NCBI GenBank assembly: GCA_031409515.1
Contig: JANNXJ010000056.1
Location: forward strand, 82,767 to 146,766
Direction of reading: 5' to 3'
From: SHZI01 sp031409515
GTDB lineage: Bacteria; Pseudomonadota; Gammaproteobacteria; Steroidobacterales; GCA-2729495
DNA: 64,000 nt
How positions within the stretch are numbered: the first letter of the stretch is position 1; each line of letters opens with the position of its first letter. Below the pieces are notes generated by a model. It had not been told where the DNA came from and searched no databases. It saw nothing but the letters and a program-made list of their open reading frames with translations. The translations under genes and the position numbers were made by a program. Below are positions 50,523-57,851 of this stretch, piece by piece.

Positions 50523-53108
50523 ATGCCGGCGATGGTGATGCGACGTTTCGCCGCCTTGGGTACGGCCCTGCTGGCCGGAGTGGGTCTCGGGATTGGTATT
50601 GCCCCCAGGCCGGCCCGGGCTCAGTCCGCGCCCCGGGCCGAGGATCCGGTGTCCCTTGCCGTGGACGAGATAGTCGTCACCGCCCGCAAGCGCGCCGAGA
50701 GCCTGCAGGAGGTTCCCTTGTCGATCACGGCCTTCTCGGCTGCACAGCTCCAGGCGCTGGGACTCAGAAGTGACTACGACATTGCGAACTTTACGATCGG
50801 CTATCGGACGTTACAGCAGACCGGCAGGGACATAGACCGGCCCACGATCCGGGGAATGGCCGCGCCCTCCACTCGCGGCGAGCCCAACGCCTCTTACTTT
50901 ATCGATGGCGTATTTGTCTCGGGCAGCATCTCCACGGCGGTGACCAGCGCCGTTGACCGGGTGGAGGTGCTTCGGGGACCCCAGTCGGCACAGTTCGGGC
51001 GCGCGACCTTTTCCGGCGCGATCAATTATGTGACCAAGACGCCGGGTGAAGAGTTCGAGGGGCAACTCAACAGCCATGTCGGCACCAGTGAGGACTATGA
51101 GATCGGTGGCTGGGCCAGCGGACCGCTCCTCGACAACCAACTGTACTTTCTCATCTCCGGCGACTGGTCGAAGTACGGTGGCCAGTGGCGCAACAACCTT
51201 GCCGAGGATCAGGCGAGCTACGAACTTGACTCACGATTGCCGTTTCGCCGTTTCCTTCTCGACCCCCCCCAGGAAGCGGACCACAGCCGGCTGGGCGGCG
51301 AGGAAACCAGAGACTTGATGGTCAAGCTCGTCTGGCGCCCGGCAACCGGGTCCGAGGTCAGCCTCAAGTACGGGTATACCCACAGCGACGACACGCACTT
51401 CCCCTCGCTGATCGCTGCCGACCTGAACTGCTATGTGCCCACACCAGAGACCGAGGACGAGCCCTGGTACCCCACCAGCCAGGGCTACTACTGCGGGGAG
51501 TGGAGCGCCGAGGGCAAGGAGAACCGGATCAACCTGCCCGACCTGCGCAACGGTGTCACCTACATCCTCGCGCCACGGTTTCAGGACCCGGAGAACTACG
51601 CGATCGGACCCGGCGAGCCCGGGACCTTTCGCGAACAGAATCGCTTTCTGCTCGAGTATGTCCAGGAGATCGGCGACTACACACTGACCGCACGTGGCGC
51701 CTACAACAGCGACCGCTTCAAGCAGCTCTTCGACCTGGATCACACGGAGAACCGCTCGGTGTGGGGGTTGTTTCACTTCGACAATCGCCGCGAAATCGAG
51801 GATTACTCCGCGGAACTCCGAATTGATTCACCCGCCGATCTTCCGGTCCGCGCCAGCCTTGGCGCCTACTACTACGACCAGAATCGCCAGAACAGGCAGC
51901 GCAGCTATGTGGGGCCCGGTGTCGTGTTCGGGGGCGGGACGGTGACCACCGCTTTTCCCGCGTCGACGTATCTAGACCTGACCAACACTGCCATCTTCGG
52001 CAGTCTCGACATCGATCTCGGAGAACTGTGGACGCTGGTCCTCGAGGGCCGCTATGCCTGGGACAACAAGGACCTGAGCGGCGGTGCCCTCGGCACCTGC
52101 GACCGGATCGACCAAACCTTGTGCACGCCGGATTCGGTGCCGGCTGATTTCAGCAACTTCACGCCGCGGATTACCCTGCGCTACGAACCGACCGACGACC
52201 TCATGCTCTATGTGCTGACCGCCAAGGGCAACAAGCCCGGAGACTTCAACACGGAGTTCTTCCGCAGCGGCATTGCCCCCAGAGCCGTGCTGGCCGGACT
52301 GAACGGCTGCGTGCCCACGGTGCCGCCGGATCCGCTGCTGGTAATCCCCTGCATCAGCGAACCACTCGCCATCGTGAAGGAGGAGGAGCAGTGGACCTAC
52401 GAGTTTGGGGCAAAGACCACCTGGCTCGACGGCCGGCTCGTCAGCAACGCGGCCATCTATTACATTGACTGGACGAATCAGGGGCTGTTCGAGACCGTTA
52501 ATATCCTGCAGACCTCGGGGACGTACCTGACGACGAACGTCATCCGCAATGTCGGCAAATCGGAGGTCAAGGGGGTCGAACTCGAAACGACCTTCCAGGT
52601 GACTGACAACCTGTCGCTGGTAGCCAACTACGGCTTTACTGATTCAAGGTACGTCGAGGGCGATGACCCCACGACCCTGGAGACTACGGGGGATGGTGAC
52701 CTCAGCGGCAACCGGGTGCCTGGCGTTCCGGAGCACACCGTAATCCTGGGTGCCTACGTGACCGTGCCGCTGACCCCAGAGCTGACCGTCTTCATCCGGC
52801 CTGACTATGTATTCAACAGCAAGCGCTACACATCCCCCAGCAATCTCGCCTGGATTGGCAACGACATTACGCTGAACTTCCGCATGGGACTTCAGACAGA
52901 TTCATGGACGATAACCGGGTATGTCCGCAACGTGCTCGACGACGAGACGCCGATAGCAGCCCTGGATTTCGTGAACTTTGGCGACGTGGACGTGAACTAC
53001 CCCATCAACGAGTACGGCAACCTGCTCAACGACCGGGACCCCCGACTCTTCTCCCTCAATCCGAAGAGGGGCCGGGACTGGGGCGTGGAATTGCAGTACC
53101 GCTTCTAG
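50523..53108 (+). CDS. TonB-dependent outer-membrane receptor
   Basis: 861-residue receptor: signal peptide ending near PARAQS, TonB-box-like VDEIVVTARKRAESLQEVP, plug motifs (YFIDGVFVSGS, RVEVLRGPQSAQFGRATFSGAINYVTKTP across two stretches), and a barrel ending in WGVELQYRF with terminal Phe, the outer-membrane assembly signal. It follows the TetR/aldo-keto pair and precedes a convergent MFS transporter gene, suggesting one import/catabolic unit. Substrate unknown. Confidence 0.93.
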   Translation: MPAMVMRRFAALGTALLAGVGLGIGIAPRPARAQSAPRAEDPVSLAVDEIVVTARKRAESLQEVPLSITAFSAAQLQALGLRSDYDIANFTIGYRTLQQTGRDIDRPTIRGMAAPSTRGEPNASYFIDGVFVSGSISTAVTSAVDRVEVLRGPQSAQFGRATFSGAINYVTKTPGEEFEGQLNSHVGTSEDYEIGGWASGPLLDNQLYFLISGDWSKYGGQWRNNLAEDQASYELDSRLPFRRFLLDPPQEADHSRLGGEETRDLMVKLVWRPATGSEVSLKYGYTHSDDTHFPSLIAADLNCYVPTPETEDEPWYPTSQGYYCGEWSAEGKENRINLPDLRNGVTYILAPRFQDPENYAIGPGEPGTFREQNRFLLEYVQEIGDYTLTARGAYNSDRFKQLFDLDHTENRSVWGLFHFDNRREIEDYSAELRIDSPADLPVRASLGAYYYDQNRQNRQRSYVGPGVVFGGGTVTTAFPASTYLDLTNTAIFGSLDIDLGELWTLVLEGRYAWDNKDLSGGALGTCDRIDQTLCTPDSVPADFSNFTPRITLRYEPTDDLMLYVLTAKGNKPGDFNTEFFRSGIAPRAVLAGLNGCVPTVPPDPLLVIPCISEPLAIVKEEEQWTYEFGAKTTWLDGRLVSNAAIYYIDWTNQGLFETVNILQTSGTYLTTNVIRNVGKSEVKGVELETTFQVTDNLSLVANYGFTDSRYVEGDDPTTLETTGDGDLSGNRVPGVPEHTVILGAYVTVPLTPELTVFIRPDYVFNSKRYTSPSNLAWIGNDITLNFRMGLQTDSWTITGYVRNVLDDETPIAALDFVNFGDVDVNYPINEYGNLLNDRDPRLFSLNPKRGRDWGVELQYRF

Positions 53109-53111
53109 CGC

Positions 53112-53127
53112 GCCGGAGGTTTCCGGC
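53112..53127. terminator. hairpin between convergent genes
   Basis: GCCGGA-GGTT-TCCGGC, a six-base-pair stem immediately after the receptor stop and at the end of the MFS gene. There is no T-run, so it is only a weak terminator candidate. Confidence 0.35.
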
Positions 53128-53129
53128 AA

Positions 53130-54473
53130 CTAAGCGCTGCCAGCCTGCTCCGCCGCCGCCTTGCGGAACGGCGCCAGCGCCGCCCACAGCGCCAGAGCCG
53201 CGATCGGCACGCTGATGCAGTTCACCAGCGCCATGGACTGGCCGACGGCCAGGGGATCGCCGAAGTAGTAGTCCGTGATGGCGCCGACCGCTGTGGGGCC
53301 CACCCCGGCCGTGACCAGATTCAGCACCAGCATCCAGGTGGCTGAAATCTGTGCACGCATCTGGTTGGGGGCTACCAACTGCAGCGCGGCGGGCGCCATG
53401 GCCATGGAAAGACTGGCGAAGAACACGAACGGACAGAAGAGCAGCAGCACCAGTCCCGGATCCGTGGCCGTCGTGGCGAGTGCGCTGAGAGGCCACAATG
53501 CGGCCGCTGCGATCAACGCCACGCGTAACGGAGCGTCCCGATAGCCCCGCCGCTGGAGCGCGTCAGCCAGCCAGCCCCCGGCATACACACCAAGGGGCGA
53601 CAGAAGCACGAGAATGCCACCGAGACGCAGCGCCGCCTCGGGTGGCGTAAAGGCCAGGACCCGCGTGAAGAAGGCGAAGGCCCAGGTCACGATCGTGGTG
53701 ATGGGGACGGCGAGCAGCGCGAAGCCGATGAAGTGGAGCACGAACACCCGCCAGCGTTCGACGGCATAGCGAAGCACCGTGCCCAAGGGAATGCCGGCGG
53801 CGTGGCCCGCGAGCTTGCCCCGCCGCGCGGGCTCCCGCACCGTCAGCATGAGCAGCGCTACCAGGATGCCGGGGAGCCCCACCACGAAAAATACGGCCTG
53901 CCAGGGCTGCACGCTACCTACCAGCGGCAGGCTCAGTGCGCCCGCCTTCCCGACCAGCTGAATCACGAGGCCGCCCACCAGGAAGGACAAGCCGGCGCCA
54001 AAGAAAGCGCCGGCCTGGTACACGCCAATGGCGCGGCCGAGCTTCTCCCGGGGAAAATAGTCGGCAATCATGGAGTAGGCGGCGGGCGACAGCGCCGCCT
54101 GGCCCACGCCGACCCCAACCCGCGCGAGGAACAGTTCAAGGAAGCTCCGGGCGAGACCGCACACCGCCGTCATCAGGCTCCAGAGGAAAATTCCCCAGCC
54201 GATAATCGTGCGCCGGCTGTAGCGGTCAGCCCACCGACCGATCGGCAGCCCTACGGCGGCGTAGAACACGGCAAAGGCGAGCCCCTGCAACCAGCCGATC
54301 TGGGTATCCGTGAGCCCCAGGTCCTGCTTCAGGGGCTCGACCAGCATCGCAATGATGATCCGGTCGATGAAGGAGAAGATGAAGGCGACGACGAGAATGA
54401 CCACCGCGTACCAGGCGATGGCCGGGCGCGGCCACGGCTGCTCGCCTGCCGGTGTCGAAGTCTGAGTCTGCAT
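53130..54473 (-). CDS. MFS transporter, spinster-like
   Basis: 447 residues with twelve membrane helices. FIFSFIDRIIIAMLVEPLKQDLGL, QIGWLQGLAFAVFYAA and GRWADRYSRR (MFS motif A) are typical of spinster-like transporters common in TonB-rich proteobacteria. ATG at 54473 follows GGGGGATCGAC; the frame continues to 54557 without homology. Likely moves a hydrophobic or acidic metabolite across the inner membrane, paired with the adjacent receptor. Confidence 0.92.
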   Translation of the reverse strand: MQTQTSTPAGEQPWPRPAIAWYAVVILVVAFIFSFIDRIIIAMLVEPLKQDLGLTDTQIGWLQGLAFAVFYAAVGLPIGRWADRYSRRTIIGWGIFLWSLMTAVCGLARSFLELFLARVGVGVGQAALSPAAYSMIADYFPREKLGRAIGVYQAGAFFGAGLSFLVGGLVIQLVGKAGALSLPLVGSVQPWQAVFFVVGLPGILVALLMLTVREPARRGKLAGHAAGIPLGTVLRYAVERWRVFVLHFIGFALLAVPITTIVTWAFAFFTRVLAFTPPEAALRLGGILVLLSPLGVYAGGWLADALQRRGYRDAPLRVALIAAAALWPLSALATTATDPGLVLLLFCPFVFFASLSMAMAPAALQLVAPNQMRAQISATWMLVLNLVTAGVGPTAVGAITDYYFGDPLAVGQSMALVNCISVPIAALALWAALAPFRKAAAEQAGSA

Positions 54474-54517
54474 GTCGATCCCCCAAAGGTGAACCGCAGA
54501 ATAGCGACCAGAGGGTG

Positions 54518-55432
54518 TCAGGCCAAGCCGGACCTCCAGGCATTCAGCGCCAGCCACCAGCAGGCGGCTAGCGTCGCAAGAGCAGCAGTGCCAGCGGCCA
54601 GCTGCACGCCCGGCGACTGAAGCCAGCGCGGGCGCCGCACATCATAGGCAGCGCCGGCCACCAGTCCTGCGACGAACCCGGTGAGATGGGCCACTGCATC
54701 AGTCTGCGCGTCGCCCGTGCCGATAAACGCCAGCAAGACCCCGGAGCCAATCAGGGGTGCATAGCGTTTGGCCCAGCTGGCACCACCCCGGGCTTCTGCG
54801 CGCCACATCAGTGCGGCGATCATTCCCAGTGCGGCAAACACGGCCGTGGAAGCGCCGATCGCCCGGTGGGTCGGCGGCAACAGCAACAAATCGAGGGCAT
54901 TGCCGGAACCTGCGGCCAGGAGAATGGTGGCCCAGGCCACGCCCGACCCGAGGTACTGGCCCGCAAAGGCGCCAAAGAAGGCGCCAAACACCAGGTTGGC
55001 AACGAGATGTCCGCCGTCCCCGTGCAGGGTCAGGGCAGTGACCACCCGCCACCACTCCCCGGCTCGCACCGCGGCGCCGTCCAGCGCCCCGGCCTCGAGC
55101 CAGTCCACCCCGTAAGCGACCCGCGCCTGCACGAGGAAGGCAACGACGAGGACGAGCACGTAGACGAAGACCCCCGGGTAGCCGTGGCCGTGGAGGATAA
55201 GCTCGGGCTTGACCGGGCGGCGGTGATTCTCCGCCGCGTAGAGTCGCAGCTGCTCCCGGGCCCGCAGGGCGTACTCTGCAGGGACCAGCAGGAGGACTGA
55301 GCTCCGGGGGCCGTCAGCGCTCAGGTGGGGAATGCCGAGGGCATCCAGCACCAGCGCCTGCTCCTGACACTCACCGCGGCGCCGACCTTCGAAGACGACG
55401 GTCCAGTCTTCGGGTTTCAGGGGGTCAGTCAT
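54518..55432 (-). CDS. rhomboid-family intramembrane protease
   Basis: 304-residue membrane protein. A ~90-residue cytosolic N-terminal domain precedes the membrane core. Rhomboid features: GEWWRVVTALTLHGDGGHLVANL, the Ser nucleophile in GASTAVFAALG and the His in AVAHLTGFVAGLVAG. The usual GxSG reads GASTA here. Substrate unknown. Confidence 0.92.
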   Translation of the reverse strand: MTDPLKPEDWTVVFEGRRRGECQEQALVLDALGIPHLSADGPRSSVLLLVPAEYALRAREQLRLYAAENHRRPVKPELILHGHGYPGVFVYVLVLVVAFLVQARVAYGVDWLEAGALDGAAVRAGEWWRVVTALTLHGDGGHLVANLVFGAFFGAFAGQYLGSGVAWATILLAAGSGNALDLLLLPPTHRAIGASTAVFAALGMIAALMWRAEARGGASWAKRYAPLIGSGVLLAFIGTGDAQTDAVAHLTGFVAGLVAGAAYDVRRPRWLQSPGVQLAAGTAALATLAACWWLALNAWRSGLA

Positions 55433-55563
55433 AGACGTTAAGAGTATAAACGGGCGGCTCGTTTACGCGCCAAATCGCTAGAAACCGGGACTGGTGCGCG
55501 GAGCCCCACCCGGTTAGCTTAGGTCCCTGACCCAACGCGATCGATACCCCTGTAAGGCACACC

Positions 55564-55992
55564 GTGGACTATCTCTACTCACTGTATGATGCGCTCGTCA
55601 GCATTAACGTCCCGAACGACAAGGCGCGGGCCGTTGTTGATGCGATGGAGCGGGACATGGGCACGACGCTGGCCACGAAGTCCGACCTCGATCACCTCCG
55701 AGGGGACGTCCGACAGGATATAGCGCTGGTGCGCAAGGATATTGAGGTCCTCTCGAGTAGCCTTCGCGGTGAGATCGCGGGCGTTCGCAAAGATCTGGAC
55801 GTCCTGACAGGTGGCGTTCGCAAAGATCTGGATGTCCTGGCGGCGGGCTTTCGCAAAGACCTCGATGTCCTGGCGGCGGGCTTTCGCAAAGACCTGGAAC
55901 TCCTGTCGACGACCATGACAGTCAAGCTCGGCTCCATGCTGGTGATTGGATTCGGCGTGATGATTGCGCTGTCGAAGTACTTGCCGGACTGA
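55564..55992 (+). CDS. coiled-coil protein with 11-residue repeats and C-terminal membrane anchor
   Basis: 142 residues from a GTG start. Residues 73-116 are four tandem 11-residue units G(V/F)RKDL(D/E)(V/L)L.. encoded by 33-bp DNA repeats (55780, 55813, 55846, 55879). Eleven-residue periodicity indicates a right-handed coiled coil. A membrane helix (LGSMLVIGFGVMIALSKYL) closes the protein. It resembles the DUF1640/CCDC90-type coiled-coil anchors in layout; function unknown. The DNA repeats differ by few bases, so copy number may vary between strains. Confidence 0.8.
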   Translation: MDYLYSLYDALVSINVPNDKARAVVDAMERDMGTTLATKSDLDHLRGDVRQDIALVRKDIEVLSSSLRGEIAGVRKDLDVLTGGVRKDLDVLAAGFRKDLDVLAAGFRKDLELLSTTMTVKLGSMLVIGFGVMIALSKYLPD

Positions 55993-56035
55993 GGGGCCCA
56001 GAAACTCTGTAGCCCCGCCAATCCCTGACGGAAAA

Positions 56036-56063
56036 GGGCCGGCTATACCGGCCCGCTTGTTTT
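56036..56063. terminator. bidirectional rho-independent terminator
   Basis: GGGCCGG-CTATA-CCGGCCC hairpin followed by GCTTGTTTT on the plus strand and, read on the minus strand, by CTTTT. It sits between the convergent coiled-coil and NmrA genes. Confidence 0.7.
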
Positions 56064-56065
56064 CT

Positions 56066-56090
56066 GGTCGCGGCTAAAGCCGCTCCTACG
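56066..56090. repeat. REP-like element
   Basis: GGTCGCGGCTAAAGCCGCTCCTACG, overlapping the end of the NmrA gene, whose TAG stop (minus strand) it supplies. Confidence 0.85.
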
Positions 56091-56973
56091 GGGTGCCGCG
56101 CTCGTGCTGCTTAAACAGCGTCATGTGGTCCTGGATGAACTGCGTGACTGACGTCGGCTCGCGACCGATCAGCCTCCTGAAAGTGTCGGTCGTGTGATCC
56201 AGGCCGGTCTCGGCGATCTCCCGGAACAATTCGCAGACGGCATTCAGGTGCCAGGGCTCCAGAACCCCGGTCATCCGCGCGCGAAACTGGTCCATGGGCA
56301 TCGGCACGTACTCGACCTTCGCACCCAGGACTGCAGTAAAGCGCTCTGCCACGGCCTGGAATGTCAGCACCTCCGGACCGGTGATCTCGTAGCTCTGCCC
56401 GGCATGACCCTTCCCGGCCGGCCCCGGGCCGGTCAGGACTTCAGCGCACACCGCACCGATGTCCCGAATGTCCGCCATGCCAGTAGTCCCGTTACCCATC
56501 GGCAGGGAGAACCTGCGGTTCGTCCTGATGCCGGCGGCACTGGCGAGCAGGTTCTGCATGAAGAAGTTCGGCTTGATCATGGTCCAGGCCAGGCCCGAGG
56601 CGCGGATGTACTCCTCCACGGCCCAGTGGGCCCGGGGAATGGGCGTCTCCGCGTGAGCGACCGCTTCCATCGAGGACATCTTCACCAGGTGTTTGACTCC
56701 GGCAGCAACCGCCAGATCAGTGAACTGCTTTTCCTGCTCCAGCTGGCGCTGGCCGTTTGGCAGGGTCAGGAACGCCTTCTCAACCCCCTTGAGTGCGCGT
56801 TGCACGGTGTCCGCATCGGACACGTCACCCACCACCAGCTCCACGCCGGCGGCCTTCAGCTCTGCTGCCTTCGACTCGTCCCGAACCAGGGCACGCAACC
56901 TGGCACCCTTCTGCAGCAGTTGCTGCGCCGTTTCCCCACCGGTCTTCCCGGTGACCCCCGTGAGCAGAATCAT
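56086..56973 (-). CDS. NmrA/NAD(P)H-binding SDR protein
   Basis: 295-residue atypical short-chain dehydrogenase with a clean dinucleotide loop GVTGKTGGE (residues 6-14), LVVGDVSDADTVQRAL and the KPNFFMQN segment of the NmrA/HSCARG and quinone-reductase-like group. It follows the molybdoenzyme small subunit by 20 bp on the same strand, so it may reduce a product of that enzyme. Its stop comes from the REP-like element. Confidence 0.88.
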   Translation of the reverse strand: MILLTGVTGKTGGETAQQLLQKGARLRALVRDESKAAELKAAGVELVVGDVSDADTVQRALKGVEKAFLTLPNGQRQLEQEKQFTDLAVAAGVKHLVKMSSMEAVAHAETPIPRAHWAVEEYIRASGLAWTMIKPNFFMQNLLASAAGIRTNRRFSLPMGNGTTGMADIRDIGAVCAEVLTGPGPAGKGHAGQSYEITGPEVLTFQAVAERFTAVLGAKVEYVPMPMDQFRARMTGVLEPWHLNAVCELFREIAETGLDHTTDTFRRLIGREPTSVTQFIQDHMTLFKQHERGTP

Positions 56974-56993
56974 GCTTCTCTCCTGACCCAGTG

Positions 56994-57851
56994 CTAGGCC
57001 GTGGCCGCGAGGGTCATGACCCCCAGATACAGGCTGTCATCACCGAGGCTGAATTGCAGGGCTGCCCGGTCCGCTGAGCCCGACTGCACTTCCACCTCGT
57101 AGGGGCCACTACCCTTCCCGAGCTTGTCGAACTTGAACTCACCGAAGGTATCCGTCGTCGTCCGGGCCACCTCGCGGCCCTGCTGCTTCAGCACGACTGC
57201 CGCGCCATCGGCGCACTCCTCGACACCCTTCACGTGAGTCACCACGGTGCCGCCGACCAGACAGCTGGTCATGAGGTGCAGGTTCTTGTAGTAGATGCGG
57301 GGCTTCGTGCCGAGCTCCGGCCGCAGGACTTCCAGGCCCTCCGCTGCCTGAATCCGCTGCATCTCCCGGTCATCGACCTTGACGGCCCGGAAGACATCGG
57401 TCGGACAGCTTTCCTCAGCCCGGGTCTTCGCCCAGCCCGTATCCAGCAGATGCGCATCGAAAATCCAGGCCTGGGGCAGCTGCAGCTCCTCATTCCAGGA
57501 GACGGCACCGTAGGGGCAGGCCTCCACGATTGCCTTCTGCCCCCTGGCCTTTACGGGATCGATGATCACGATGCCGTCAGGCCGCTTCCTGACGGCACCA
57601 TTCTTCGCCGCTTTCATGCAGGGCGCATCGTCGCAGTGATTGCACATCACCGGCATGAAGTGCGCCTCCACGATGGGATAGCGGCCGCGCTCCTGGCGCT
57701 CGATCTCCAGCCAGTTATGGCCCTGGGGCGGCTGGGGCGCCGCATAGCCGGGGAAGTCGTTGCCGATGTGCTCGTCCTTGTTCGCGAGAAAGCAGATACG
57801 ACAGTTATCGCATCGCGCCACATCGATGATCATGTTCCATTTCGCGGTCAT
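56994..57851 (-). CDS. ferredoxin-like small subunit of transhydroxylase-type molybdoenzyme
   Basis: 285 residues. It resembles the small subunit of pyrogallol-phloroglucinol transhydroxylase: MIIDVARCDNC near the start, FPGY, IERQERGRYP, MCNHCDDAPC, ACPYG, RPELGTKPRIYYKNL, and a C-terminal Ig-like/carboxypeptidase-regulatory domain (TFGEFKFDKLGKG). Ferredoxin-region cysteines are 14, 17, 20, 70, 73, 78, 112 and 149. The fourth Cys of the first motif is Asn24, and the CxxC expected around 129-132 reads AWIFDAH, so one of the three family clusters is probably missing. ATG overlaps the large-subunit stop (TGATG). Confidence 0.88.
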   Translation of the reverse strand: MTAKWNMIIDVARCDNCRICFLANKDEHIGNDFPGYAAPQPPQGHNWLEIERQERGRYPIVEAHFMPVMCNHCDDAPCMKAAKNGAVRKRPDGIVIIDPVKARGQKAIVEACPYGAVSWNEELQLPQAWIFDAHLLDTGWAKTRAEESCPTDVFRAVKVDDREMQRIQAAEGLEVLRPELGTKPRIYYKNLHLMTSCLVGGTVVTHVKGVEECADGAAVVLKQQGREVARTTTDTFGEFKFDKLGKGSGPYEVEVQSGSADRAALQFSLGDDSLYLGVMTLAATA

